Source: Streptantibioticus silvisoli
Lineage (GTDB): Bacteria > Actinomycetota > Actinomycetes > Streptomycetales > Streptomycetaceae
Length of the DNA: 64,000 nucleotides
Direction: 5' to 3'
NCBI RefSeq assembly: GCF_027947535.2
Contig: NZ_JAAGKO020000011.1
Span: 62,001-126,000 of the forward strand
In this document: one piece after another, positions 16,154 through 25,060 of the stretch
How the letters are laid out: each line of letters begins with the position of its first letter
Position numbering within the stretch: position 1 is the first letter of the stretch
The notes under the pieces: generated by a model
Told to the model about the DNA's origin: nothing
Database searches by the model: none
The model's input: the letters and a program-made list of their open reading frames with translations, nothing else
Made by a program: the position numbers and the translations under genes

Positions 16154-17170
16154 GTGCCGAATTCGCTCAATCCCCTCGCGCTGCTCGCCCGCCGCTGGCA
16201 GCCGTCCGCCACGTTCGTGGAACGCGCGGCGCTGGCCACGGTGGTGATGGCGGTGCTCATCGTGGTGGGCGGTGGCGCGGTCCGGCTGACCGACTCCGGT
16301 CTCGGCTGCCCGACCTGGCCCACCTGCACCCCGCAGAGCCTGACGCCCACCCGGGCGATGGGCATCCACGGGGCCATCGAGTTCACCAACCGCATGATCA
16401 CCGACGTGCTGTGCGTCGTGGTGGGCGTGGCGATCCTGGCGGCCCGGTCCCGCTCGCCGTGGCGGCGCGGTCTGACCCGGCTGGCCTGGGCGCAGTTCTG
16501 GGTCGTGATGGGCAACGCGGTGCTCGGCGGCATCGTGGTGCTGACCGGCCTGAACCCGTACCTCGTCGGCTCGCACGACGTGCTGGCGTTCTCCCTGCTG
16601 ACGGTGGCGGTGCTGATGTGGCACCGGACCCGGGAGGGCGACGCGCCGGTGCGGGACCTGGCGCCGCGGCCGGTGCGGCAGCTGACGTGGGTGCTGGCCG
16701 CGGCGACCGCCGGGCTGCTGCTGGCCGGCACGGTGGTCACCGGTGCGGGTCCGCACGCGGGGGATGCCCGCAAGGTGCACCGCATCCCGGTCGACTGGCG
16801 CGAGGTCACCCAGCTGCACACCGACTTCGTGTGGAGCGTCGTCGGCCTGACCGTCGCCCTGTGGTTCGTGCTGCGCGCGACCGGCGCCGGAGCCGGTCCC
16901 CTGCGGCGGGTGGCGGAGCTGTTCTGGGTGCTGATGGCGCAGGGCGTCATCGGTTACGTCCAGTACGCCACGCACGTGCCGGTCGGCCTGGTCGAGGCGC
17001 ACATGTTCGGCGCCTGCCTGGTGTGGATCGCGATGCTGCGGGTCGTGCTGTCGCTGCGGGAGCGCCCGGCGGCCACCGCGGAGGGCGACCCGGCGCTGCC
17101 GGCCCAGGACTCCGCACGGGGCCCGGCCCAGGAGCCGGCCCAGGGGTCCGGGGTCACGACCGCAGTGTGA
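16154..17170 (+). CDS. ctaA: Heme A synthase (CtaA / COX15)
   Basis: A 338-residue eight-helix membrane enzyme. It oxidises the C8 methyl of heme O to formyl to give heme A for aa3 oxidase. Heme-ligand histidines are seen in GIHGAIEFTNR, GSHDVLAF, QLHTDFVW and EAHMFGACL, and the extracytoplasmic Cys pair of the actinobacterial/Bacillus type is in GCPTWPTC. The C-terminal 40 residues are Ala/Pro/Gln-rich and unconserved. I chose GTG 16154 (VPNSLNPLALL) because of the -10 element six bases upstream; ATG 16124 in frame has its purine tract directly against the codon. It works with CtaB. Confidence 0.94.
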   Translation: MPNSLNPLALLARRWQPSATFVERAALATVVMAVLIVVGGGAVRLTDSGLGCPTWPTCTPQSLTPTRAMGIHGAIEFTNRMITDVLCVVVGVAILAARSRSPWRRGLTRLAWAQFWVVMGNAVLGGIVVLTGLNPYLVGSHDVLAFSLLTVAVLMWHRTREGDAPVRDLAPRPVRQLTWVLAAATAGLLLAGTVVTGAGPHAGDARKVHRIPVDWREVTQLHTDFVWSVVGLTVALWFVLRATGAGAGPLRRVAELFWVLMAQGVIGYVQYATHVPVGLVEAHMFGACLVWIAMLRVVLSLRERPAATAEGDPALPAQDSARGPAQEPAQGSGVTTAV

Positions 17171-17197
17171 TCCCGGTGATCCGCGGCGGCGCGGGCG

Positions 17198-18313
17198 TCA
17201 CGGCAGCCGGTAGACGCGGCGGGCGTTGCCGTCGACCAGCAGGGCGGCGACCCGGTCGGCGTCGGGCCGTGACCAGGCGCCCTCGTCCACCCACGCGGTG
17301 AACAGCCGTTCCAGCGCGTCGGTGAACAACCGGGCGCCGGTGACGAACAGTTCGGGCAGCCCGTAGGCGTCGGTGGAGAACATCAGCTTGCCGAACGGCG
17401 CCAGCTCCAGGGTCTCGGCCAGCACGGCGGCGGCGCGGGAACCGGTGTGGGTCAGCGCGAGGCCGACGTCGGCGTAGACGTGCGGGAAGACGTGGGCCAG
17501 GTAGGCGGCCTGCCGGTGGTACGGGTAGCCGTGCAGCAGCACGATGGCGGCGCCGGAGTCGGCGGTGGCCCGCACGAAGTCGGTCAGCAGCGTGGGGTCG
17601 GCGCGGTCCAGGCGCAGGTCGGGGTCGCCGAAGCCGGTGTGCAGTTGCAGCGGCAGGCCGGTGGCGACCGCGTTCCACAGCAGGTGCCGCAGCAGGACCG
17701 GGTCGGTGACGCGTCCGCCGGGTGCCCGGGCCGCCAGCCAGTCCTCCGCCGCGAGCCGTACGTACGCCGGCGAGGGCGGCTGGGGGGCCAGCGCCAGCCC
17801 GTGGCGGTAGGCGGCGACCGACTTGAACGCGATGGCGGTCTCGGCGGCGGCGTGCACCGCCTCGGCGAGGTCGCTGACGAAGGCGGCGGCGGTGGCGGAG
17901 GCGTCGGCGACCTGTTCGGCGACGGACTCCAGCCGGACGATCTCGTGCGCGGCGCCGCCGGCGATGCCGGCCAGTTCGTCGGGTGCCGTCAGGTCGCCGG
18001 GCAGGCCGGTGTCGACCAGGAAGGTGCCGATACCGGTGCCGGCCAGCAGCCGGCGGGTGGCCTCGTAGGGTCCCAGTTCGCGGCGCCGGGCCAGGTAGTG
18101 CGCGGGCGGGCAGTGCGGTTCGAGCCCCAGCAGCGGCGGGCACCAGCGGCGTACCGCGAAGCCGGTCTGGGTGTCGAAGTACGTGGTGCCCGGCGCGGCG
18201 GGGGCGTGCGCCTCGGTGAGGTAGGGCTCGAAGGACCCTATGCCGAGCTGGGTCCTGACCACGCCGTGGCAGTGCTGGTCGATCAGCGGGGGCAGCGGGC
18301 TCGTCACGCTCAT
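17198..18313 (-). CDS. Amidohydrolase-family protein, FluG N-terminal-like
   Basis: A 371-residue TIM-barrel amidohydrolase (amidohydrolase 2 type). Metal ligands are visible in DQHCHG near the N-terminus, a His in LQLHTGFGD, a His in LLHGYPYHR and an Asp in MFSTDAYG. ATG 18313 shares one base with the TGA of the upstream glutamine-synthetase-like gene, so translation is coupled. In fungi these two domains are fused as FluG; here they are separate. By analogy it may hydrolyse a gamma-glutamyl amide or a related small amide, but the substrate is unknown. Confidence 0.88.
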   Translation of the reverse strand: MSVTSPLPPLIDQHCHGVVRTQLGIGSFEPYLTEAHAPAAPGTTYFDTQTGFAVRRWCPPLLGLEPHCPPAHYLARRRELGPYEATRRLLAGTGIGTFLVDTGLPGDLTAPDELAGIAGGAAHEIVRLESVAEQVADASATAAAFVSDLAEAVHAAAETAIAFKSVAAYRHGLALAPQPPSPAYVRLAAEDWLAARAPGGRVTDPVLLRHLLWNAVATGLPLQLHTGFGDPDLRLDRADPTLLTDFVRATADSGAAIVLLHGYPYHRQAAYLAHVFPHVYADVGLALTHTGSRAAAVLAETLELAPFGKLMFSTDAYGLPELFVTGARLFTDALERLFTAWVDEGAWSRPDADRVAALLVDGNARRVYRLP

Positions 18314-19923
18314 CAGTAGCGCCGCAGGGTCGCCGCCACCACGTCCTGCGGGGACCGGCCGGCGAGTGCCTCCTCCTCGGCGCGGCGCACGGCGAGCACG
18401 GCGTCGTGCAGCACCGGGCCGAACGCGGCGCGCAGCACGTCGTGCGCGGCGAGGTGGTCGGCGGCCTCGGTCAGGGTGCGCGGCAGCCGGGGGGTGCCCG
18501 GGGCGTTGACGGCCGGGTCGCCGCGGACCGGGGCGGGCAGCCGGGCGGCGGCCTCCAGCCCGGCCAGCCCGGCGGCGAGGACCGCGCCGGCCAGCAGGTA
18601 GGGGTTGGCGGCGGCGTCGCAGCACTTGACCTCGGCGTGCGCGCCGCCGGGTTCGCCGGGCGGGCCGCTGACCAGGCGCAGCGCGGCCTCCCGGTTTTCC
18701 AGGCCCCAGCACTGGTAGGCGCCGGCCCAGCGCGAGGGGCCGAGCCGCAGGTAGCTCGCCGGGGAGGGCGCGCCGACGGCCAGCAGCGCGGGCAGCGCGT
18801 CGAGGACGCCGGCCAGGAACGCCTCGCCCTCCGGCGTCAGCCCGTGCGGCCCGGCCCCGCCGCGCAGCAGTTCCCCGCCGGGGGCTTCGCCGGGGCCGGC
18901 CGCGCCGCTCGCCACCGCGCCGGCCGTGCCGCTCTCGCCGGGAGCCACCTCGTCGCCGGTGCCGGGCGCCACCTCGTTGCCGGAGCCGGGAGCCACCTCT
19001 CCGGGAGCCACTTCGCCGCCGGCGCCGGGCGTCACCTCACCGGTCGCCGCCTCGTCCGCCCCGGCCGGGGCCCCCACCGCCTGCGGTCCCGCGCGCCCCG
19101 CCGGAGCCGCGGTGAGGGAGAAGTGCAGGTGGCAGCCGTTGCCGACCTGGCCGGCGACGATCGCGGGGGCGAAGGCGGCGGTGAGGCCGTGGGCGTGGCT
19201 GACGGCGCGGACGGTCTCGCGGACCAGGACGACGTCGTCGGCGGCGGCCAGCGGGTCCGCCGGGGCGGTGCTGACCTCGAACTGCCCGGGGGCGTACTCG
19301 GGGTGCACCTGCCGGACGGCGACGTCCTGGGCGCGCAGCGCGCTGACGATGTCGCGCAGGTAGTCGGAGGCCGCGACCAGCCGGCTCATGCCGTAGGCGG
19401 GCCCGTCGAACGCGGGGACGTGGTGGCCGTCGGGGCCGGGGCGCAGCGCGACCCACTCGGTCTCGTACCCCATCGCGACCCGCAGGCCGCGGGCGTGCGC
19501 GGCGGCGGTCGTACGCCGCAGGAAGTGCCGCAAGCAGCCGGGGTGCGGGGTGCCGAGCTGGTCGAAGCGGTCGGCCGGGGCCCAGGCCCAGCCGGGCTGG
19601 GCGGCCAGGACGGTGAGCCGGCCCAGGTCGGGCACCAGCCGCAGGTCGCCGTCGGGGCCGCCGAGGTCGGCGGTGGCGGTGATGGCGTCGGCGGAGGTGA
19701 AGACGTCGAAGACCGGGGAGATGCCGACGCCGCGCACGGCGGCGTCGGCCAGCCGGTCGACCGGGACGGCCTTGACCCGGACGACGCCCGCGGTGTCGGT
19801 CACGGTGAGCGCGACCGCGGTCACCTCCAGCGCGGTCAGCCGGGCCGCCGCGCGGCGGGCCGCCGCGTACGTCTCGCGGTCGGCGTCCGGCGGCCTGGTC
19901 CGGTCCCGGTCCCCCGTGGCCAT
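18313..19923 (-). CDS. Glutamine synthetase-like ligase with an inserted repeat segment
   Basis: A 536-residue GS-fold protein. The start ATG 19923 has GCGAGGAG upstream. GS motifs: GYETEWVA, HPEYAPGQFEVS, GNGCHLHFSL (about 258-267), SRWAGAYQCWGLENREAAL, and the C-terminal KCCDAAANPYL. It differs from true GlnA in several places (for example Lys where a conserved Arg is expected before the final Asp), so it more likely ligates glutamate to an amine such as a polyamine or ethanolamine than to ammonia. Between about 270 and 352 there is an 80-residue Gly/Glu/Pro/Ala insertion with repeats such as GDEVAPG. It is coupled to the amidohydrolase gene. Confidence 0.9.
   Translation of the reverse strand: MATGDRDRTRPPDADRETYAAARRAAARLTALEVTAVALTVTDTAGVVRVKAVPVDRLADAAVRGVGISPVFDVFTSADAITATADLGGPDGDLRLVPDLGRLTVLAAQPGWAWAPADRFDQLGTPHPGCLRHFLRRTTAAAHARGLRVAMGYETEWVALRPGPDGHHVPAFDGPAYGMSRLVAASDYLRDIVSALRAQDVAVRQVHPEYAPGQFEVSTAPADPLAAADDVVLVRETVRAVSHAHGLTAAFAPAIVAGQVGNGCHLHFSLTAAPAGRAGPQAVGAPAGADEAATGEVTPGAGGEVAPGEVAPGSGNEVAPGTGDEVAPGESGTAGAVASGAAGPGEAPGGELLRGGAGPHGLTPEGEAFLAGVLDALPALLAVGAPSPASYLRLGPSRWAGAYQCWGLENREAALRLVSGPPGEPGGAHAEVKCCDAAANPYLLAGAVLAAGLAGLEAAARLPAPVRGDPAVNAPGTPRLPRTLTEAADHLAAHDVLRAAFGPVLHDAVLAVRRAEEEALAGRSPQDVVAATLRRY
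18938..19040. repeat. In-frame repeats inside the GS-like gene
   Basis: A CCGGGNGCCACCTC-like core recurs at about 18938, 18962, 18986, 19001 and 19025 (mostly 24 bases apart, in frame), encoding GEVAPG-type octapeptides on the minus strand. It forms the core of the insertion in the glutamine-synthetase-like protein. Confidence 0.7.
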
Positions 19924-20004
19924 GGCTGCTCCTCGCCTCGCGGTCGGTGAACGTCGTCCACGCGTGCGGTGGATCACGTCCATGGTGCCGAGGGCAGGGG
20001 CGGA

Positions 20005-20364
20005 TCAGCGGTTGGCGGCGCCGCCCAGCTGGATTCCGGCCATCCGCTTCCACTCGTACGGGCCGGTGCGCACGGTGGCGGCCAGCTCGCCGTCGAAGTC
20101 GTCGTGGACGGTGATCCCGGCACGTTCGACGGCACGCCGGGCGATCTCGTGGGACGGCGCGACCAGATCACCCCATGCCCCGTCGGCGCCGACCAGGACG
20201 ATACGGCTTCCGATCTCGCCCAGGTACGCGATCTGGCCATCGGCGCTGCCGCCGTGGCCGGTGGCGAACGCGCTGATCTGCCGGGCGAGTCGTGCGACGC
20301 GGCGCTCGGTTCGGGCGTCCTGTCCGGTTTCCGCCGCCGGGGTCTCCTGCGATGTCTCTGGCAT
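20005..20364 (-). CDS. Small conserved actinobacterial protein of unknown function
   Basis: A 119-residue soluble protein with no signal or membrane segment. ATG 20364 lies seven bases after TAGCAT (leaderless type). The N-terminal 25 residues are polar (Glu/Thr/Gln); the rest forms a compact alpha/beta domain with IAYLGEIGSRIVLVGADGAWGDLVAPS and a Trp-containing end (TGPYEWKRMAG). I do not recognise a function. It lies between ctaB and the FluG-like pair on the same strand, with gaps of 80-150 bases, so it is probably independent. Confidence 0.8.
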   Translation of the reverse strand: MPETSQETPAAETGQDARTERRVARLARQISAFATGHGGSADGQIAYLGEIGSRIVLVGADGAWGDLVAPSHEIARRAVERAGITVHDDFDGELAATVRTGPYEWKRMAGIQLGGAANR

Positions 20365-20371
20365 GATCTCG

Positions 20372-20377
20372 ATGCTA
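20372..20377 (-). promoter_or_regulatory. -10 element, leaderless small conserved gene
   Basis: TAGCAT (minus strand) lies seven bases before ATG 20364, with no Shine-Dalgarno. Confidence 0.5.
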
Positions 20378-20513
20378 CCCGTCGGTAATCGGCCGGTACA
20401 GATTCACCGCGGTATGAGGTCCGTTACGCCGCCGGCCGCACCCCCGGCGACGGGGGCACGGCCGGTCCGCGCGGCGAACCGGCCCGGAGCCGGTCCGCCG
20501 GTGAGCGGTGGGG

Positions 20514-21464
20514 TCAGAGGTGGATGAACGGGTCGATCGCGACGGCGACGAACAGCAGGGTCGCGTAGGTGATCGACCAGTGGAACAGCCGCATCTCCTT
20601 CAGCGCGCCGCCGGTGACGCCGTTCCTGGCGCGGGCGTGCAGCGCGTGCGCCTCCTTCAGCCACCAGGCGCCCAGCAGCACCGCGACCATGCCGTAGACC
20701 GGCCCGGCGGCGCCCAGCGGCCACCACAGGGTCAGCGAGACGGCGACCATCACCCAGCTGTAGAGCACGATCTGCCGGGCGACCGCCTGGCTGCCGGCCA
20801 CCACCGGGAGCATCGGCACGCCGACCCGCTCGTAGTCGTCCTTGACCTTCATCGACAGCGGCCAGTAGTGCGGCGGCGTCCAGAAGAACAGCACCAGGAA
20901 GAGCACGAACGGCGCCCAGGCGAGGTCGTCGCGGACCGCCGACCAGCCGATGAGGACCTGCATGCACCCGGCCACCCCGCCCCACACGATGTTCTGCGTG
21001 GTGCGGCGCTTGAGGCCGAGGGTGTAGACGAAGACGTAGTAGAGGATCGCGGTCAGCGACAGCACCGCGGACAGCGGGTTGACCAGCAGCGCGAACCACG
21101 CGGTGGAGACCACGGACAGCGTGATGCCGAAGACCAGCGCCTCGGCCGGTGAGACCATGCCGGTCACCAGCGGCCGCTGCGAGGTGCGGTCCATCAGCGC
21201 GTCGATGTCGCGGTCGATGTACATGTTGAGCGCGTTGGCGCCACCGGCCGACAGATAACCGCCGACCATGGTGGCGACCACCAGCCACAGGTCCGGAACG
21301 CCGTGCGCCGCCAGGAACATCACCGGAACGGTGGTGATCAGCAGCAGTTCGATGATCCGCGGCTTGGTCAGCGCCACGAACGCCATGACACGGGCCCCGA
21401 ACGGCCGGTGCCTCGGTGGCGTCGTCGTGATGACCCCGGAGGGTCGGGAATCGACGGCCGTCAC
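20514..21464 (-). CDS. ctaB: Protoheme IX farnesyltransferase (heme O synthase)
   Basis: A 316-residue UbiA-family membrane prenyltransferase with about nine helices. It adds a farnesyl group to heme B to make heme O, which CtaA then oxidises. The two Asp-rich motifs are [15 protein letters not shown] (first) and DYERVGVPM (second). I chose GTG 21464 because AGAGG lies five bases upstream; GTG 21470, two codons earlier, has no ribosome site. It diverges from tkt across a 355-base region. Confidence 0.95.
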   Translation of the reverse strand: MTAVDSRPSGVITTTPPRHRPFGARVMAFVALTKPRIIELLLITTVPVMFLAAHGVPDLWLVVATMVGGYLSAGGANALNMYIDRDIDALMDRTSQRPLVTGMVSPAEALVFGITLSVVSTAWFALLVNPLSAVLSLTAILYYVFVYTLGLKRRTTQNIVWGGVAGCMQVLIGWSAVRDDLAWAPFVLFLVLFFWTPPHYWPLSMKVKDDYERVGVPMLPVVAGSQAVARQIVLYSWVMVAVSLTLWWPLGAAGPVYGMVAVLLGAWWLKEAHALHARARNGVTGGALKEMRLFHWSITYATLLFVAVAIDPFIHL

Positions 21465-21819
21465 GAACACCTCTGGGAGGGAGAAAGACCAGCGGGACCA
21501 TCACAGTTGTGACGACTTGCGGCGGTCCCCGCACGTACCACGCCACTGTAGACGCTGCCGTGACGCCGCCGACCGCCGGGGTGACCCTGTGTTGACCCCG
21601 GGCCGACCGGGTACCCGCCGAACGGTGGCCGGGGTCGCGTGCCGCGGGCACCACCGGTAGGCGAGACTATGTACCGGGAATGAACAAACCGTTCCGAGGT
21701 TGCTCCGGCAGGGGTGAACCCGACGGCGGGGCTGCCCAGCAAGGGTAGGCTCCAAACGCCCGGTGGGCGTATGGCCCGACCGGCTTATCGATCATTGTGG
21801 AGAGGAGCCCTGACCCAGG
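21465..21819. promoter_or_regulatory. ctaB/tkt divergent regulatory region
   Basis: No gene is supported. A 24-base imperfect palindrome (outer arms CGGGGT / ACCCCG) lies at 21577-21600, about 110 bases upstream of ctaB, and TACAGT at 21545-21550 (minus strand) is a possible ctaB -10. For tkt, TAGGCT at 21746-21751 would give a leader of about 60 bases. A GGAAT-N17-GTT pair (21677-21701, plus strand) is a weak SigR-like match, one base short of the usual spacing. Confidence 0.45.
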
Positions 21820-23898
21820 GTGAGCACCAAGCCGACCACCACAGATCTCGCGTGGACCGATCTGGACAAGCGGGCCGTCGATACCGTCCGGGTACTGGCC
21901 ATGGATGCCGTGCAGAAGGTCGGCAACGGCCATCCGGGCACCGCCATGAGCCTGGCGCCCGCCGCGTACCTGCTGTTCCAGAAGATGATGCGGCACGACC
22001 CGTACGACCCGGACTGGACCGGCCGGGACCGCTTCGTGCTGTCCCCCGGCCACACCTCGCTGACGCTGTACATCCAGCTCTACCTGTCCGGCTACGGCCT
22101 GGAACTGGATGACCTGAAGGCGTTCCGCACCTGGGGCTCGCGCACTCCCGGCCACCCCGAGCACGGTCACACCACCGGTGTGGAGACCACCACCGGCCCG
22201 CTGGGCCAGGGCATCGGCAACGCCGTCGGCATGGCCATGGCCGCCCGTTACGAACGCGGCCTGTTCGACCCGGAGGCCCCGACCGGCGAGTCGGCGTTCG
22301 ACCACACCATCTGGGCCATCGTCTCCGACGGCGACCTGGAGGAGGGCATCTCCGCCGAGGTCTCCTCGCTGGCCGGCCACCAGAAGCTCGGCAACCTGGT
22401 CGCCCTGTACGACGACAACCACATCTCCATCGAGGGCGACACCGAGACTGCCTTCAGCGAGGACGTCTGCGCCCGCTACGAGGCGTACGGCTGGCACGTG
22501 CAGCGCATCGAGCAGTCCGCCAGCGGCGACTTCGACGTCCAGGCGCTGCACCAGGCCCTGCAGGCCGCCCGCGCCGAGACCGGCCGCCCGTCGCTGATCG
22601 CCGCGCGCACCATCATCGCCTGGCCCGCCCCGCACGCGCAGAACACCGGTGCCGCCCACGGCGCGGCGCTCGGCGAGGACGAGGTCGCGGCCACCAAGAA
22701 GGTCCTCGGCTTCGACCCCGAGCAGCACTTCGGGGTCGAGGACAAGGTGCTGGCGCACGCCCGCGAGGTCGCCGAGCGCGGCCGCCAGGCGCACGCCGAG
22801 TGGGACAAGCGGTTCCAGCAGTGGCGCGCCGCCAACCCCGAGCGTGCCGCCGAGTTCGACCGCATCCGGTCCGGCAAGCTGCCCGACGGCTGGGAGAAGG
22901 CGCTGCCGGTCTTCCCCGAGGGCAAGTCCGTCGCGACCCGCAAGGCCTCCGGCGAGGTGCTGGGCTCGCTCGGCAAGCTGATCCCCGAACTGTGGGGCGG
23001 CTCGGCCGACCTGGCCGGCTCCAACAACACCACGTTCGACAAGGACTCCTCGTTCCTGCCGGTCGGCAACTCGCTGCCGGGCGCCAGCCCCTACGGCCGC
23101 ACCGTGCACTGGGGCATCCGCGAGCACGCCATGGGTTCGACCATGAACGGCATCGCGCTGCACGGCAACACCCGTATCTACGGCGGCACGTTCCTGGTCT
23201 TCTCCGACTACATGCGTCCCGCGGTCCGGCTGGCCGCGCTGATGCGGCTGCCGGTCACCTACGTGTGGACGCACGACTCCATCGGCCTGGGCGAGGACGG
23301 CCCGACCCACCAGCCGATCGAGCACCTGGCCGCGCTGCGCGCCATCCCCGGCCTGAACGTGGTCCGGCCGGCCGACGCCAACGAGACCGCCATCGCCTGG
23401 CACGAGATCATGCGCCGCCACGACGCCCGTCCGGCCCCGCACGGCCTGGCCCTGACCCGGCAGAACGTGCCGACCTACCCGGCCAACCCGGACGCCGCCA
23501 AGGGCGGTTACGTGCTGCTGGACTCCGAGGGCGGCGCGCCCGAGGTCATCCTGATCGGCACCGGTTCCGAGGTGCAGATCGCGGTCGCCGCCCGCGAGCG
23601 GCTCCAGGCCGAGGGGGTGCCGGCCCGGGTGGTCTCCATGCCGTCGGTGGAGTGGTTCGAGGAGCAGGACCAGGCGTACCGCGACAGCGTGCTGCCGCCG
23701 TCGGTGCGGGCCCGGGTCGCCGTCGAGGCGGCCATCGGCCTGACCTGGTACCGGTTCGTCGGCGACGCCGGCCGCATCGTGAGCCTGGAGCACTTCGGCG
23801 CCTCCGCCGACTACGAGGTGCTCTACCAGGAGTTCGGCCTCACCGACGAAGCCGTGGTCGAGGCCGCCCGCGCCTCGCTCGCCGACGCCAAGCGCTGA
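21820..23898 (+). CDS. tkt: Transketolase
   Basis: A 692-residue thiamine-diphosphate enzyme that moves two-carbon units in the non-oxidative pentose phosphate pathway. Motifs: [15 protein letters not shown] at the N-terminus, the ThDP/Mg motif [43 protein letters not shown] carrying the conserved Glu of the ThDP-activating dyad, and [23 protein letters not shown] 21820 is preceded by AGAGGAG. It heads the tkt-tal-zwf-opcA-pgl cluster, with tal 38 bases downstream and the rest overlapping or nearly so, so the five are likely one transcript. Confidence 0.97.
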   Translation: MSTKPTTTDLAWTDLDKRAVDTVRVLAMDAVQKVGNGHPGTAMSLAPAAYLLFQKMMRHDPYDPDWTGRDRFVLSPGHTSLTLYIQLYLSGYGLELDDLKAFRTWGSRTPGHPEHGHTTGVETTTGPLGQGIGNAVGMAMAARYERGLFDPEAPTGESAFDHTIWAIVSDGDLEEGISAEVSSLAGHQKLGNLVALYDDNHISIEGDTETAFSEDVCARYEAYGWHVQRIEQSASGDFDVQALHQALQAARAETGRPSLIAARTIIAWPAPHAQNTGAAHGAALGEDEVAATKKVLGFDPEQHFGVEDKVLAHAREVAERGRQAHAEWDKRFQQWRAANPERAAEFDRIRSGKLPDGWEKALPVFPEGKSVATRKASGEVLGSLGKLIPELWGGSADLAGSNNTTFDKDSSFLPVGNSLPGASPYGRTVHWGIREHAMGSTMNGIALHGNTRIYGGTFLVFSDYMRPAVRLAALMRLPVTYVWTHDSIGLGEDGPTHQPIEHLAALRAIPGLNVVRPADANETAIAWHEIMRRHDARPAPHGLALTRQNVPTYPANPDAAKGGYVLLDSEGGAPEVILIGTGSEVQIAVAARERLQAEGVPARVVSMPSVEWFEEQDQAYRDSVLPPSVRARVAVEAAIGLTWYRFVGDAGRIVSLEHFGASADYEVLYQEFGLTDEAVVEAARASLADAKR

Positions 23899-23936
23899 AC
23901 CCACCGCTTCAGACAATCCGAGGAGATGCAAGACCG

Positions 23937-25055
23937 ATGACAGACGCACTCCAGCGCCTCTCCGACGAGGGCGTGGCGATCTGGCTGGACGACCTGTCCC
24001 GCAAGCGGATCACCTCCGGCAACCTCGCCGAACTGATCGAAGGCAGCAACGTGGTGGGGGTCACCACCAACCCCACCATCTTCCAGAAGGCGATCTCGGC
24101 CGGCGACGGCTACGACCAGCAGCTCGCGGACCTCGCGGTGCGCCGGGTCAGCGTCGAGGAAGCCGTCCGCATGATCACCACCGCGGACGTGCGGGACGCG
24201 GCCGACATCCTGCGCCCGGTCTTCGACCGCACCGACGGCCAGGACGGCCGGGTCTCCATCGAGGTCGACCCGCGGCTGGCGCACAACACGCACGCCACGG
24301 TCGCCGAGGCCAAGCAGCTGGCCTGGCTGGTGGACCGGCCCAACACCCTGATCAAGATCCCGGCCACCGAGGCGGGCCTGCCGGCCATCGCCGAGGTCAT
24401 CGGCCGGGGCATCAGCGTCAACGTCACGCTGATCTTCTCGCTCGAGCGGTACCGCAAGGTGATGGACGCCTACCTGACCGGCCTGGAGAAGGCCAAGGAG
24501 GCGGGCCTGGACCTGTCGAAGATCCGCTCGGTCGCCTCGTTCTTCGTCTCGCGCGTCGACACCGAGATCGACAAGCGGCTGGACAAGATCGGCGGCGAGC
24601 GGGCTGCGGGCCTGAAGGGCAAGGCCGCGCTGGCCAACGCCCGGCTGGCGTACCGCGAGTACGAGGAGGTCTTCGGCTCGAAGCGCTGGGCGGCGCTGGA
24701 GAAGGCCGGCGCCCGCAAGCAGCGGCCGCTGTGGGCCTCCACCGGGGTCAAGGACCCGTCGATGCCCGACACCCTCTACGTCACCGAGCTGGTCGCGCCG
24801 AACACCGTCAACACCATGCCGGAGGCCACCTTGGAGGCCACCGGCGACCACGGTGAGATCACCGGCGACACCGTCACCGGCGGGTACGAGCAGGCGCAGG
24901 CGGACCTGGACGCGCTGGCCGCGGCCGGCATCGTCTACGACGACGTCGTCCAGGTGCTGGAGGACGAGGGCGTCGAGAAGTTCGAGGCGTCCTGGAACGA
25001 CCTGCTCAAGTCGACCGAGGCGGAGCTCAAGCGCCTCGCCCCCTCGGAGGCATGA
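23937..25055 (+). CDS. tal: Transaldolase
   Basis: A 372-residue TIM-barrel aldolase that moves dihydroxyacetone units between sugar phosphates. The Schiff-base lysine is in [13 protein letters not shown], preceded by [11 protein letters not shown] and [12 protein letters not shown], and followed by INVTLIFS-like [11 protein letters not shown]. It is the longer actinobacterial form. ATG 23937 has AGGAG about 11 bases upstream. Its product acts directly with the flanking Tkt and Zwf products. Confidence 0.97.
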   Translation: MTDALQRLSDEGVAIWLDDLSRKRITSGNLAELIEGSNVVGVTTNPTIFQKAISAGDGYDQQLADLAVRRVSVEEAVRMITTADVRDAADILRPVFDRTDGQDGRVSIEVDPRLAHNTHATVAEAKQLAWLVDRPNTLIKIPATEAGLPAIAEVIGRGISVNVTLIFSLERYRKVMDAYLTGLEKAKEAGLDLSKIRSVASFFVSRVDTEIDKRLDKIGGERAAGLKGKAALANARLAYREYEEVFGSKRWAALEKAGARKQRPLWASTGVKDPSMPDTLYVTELVAPNTVNTMPEATLEATGDHGEITGDTVTGGYEQAQADLDALAAAGIVYDDVVQVLEDEGVEKFEASWNDLLKSTEAELKRLAPSEA

Positions 25056-25060
25056 GACAC

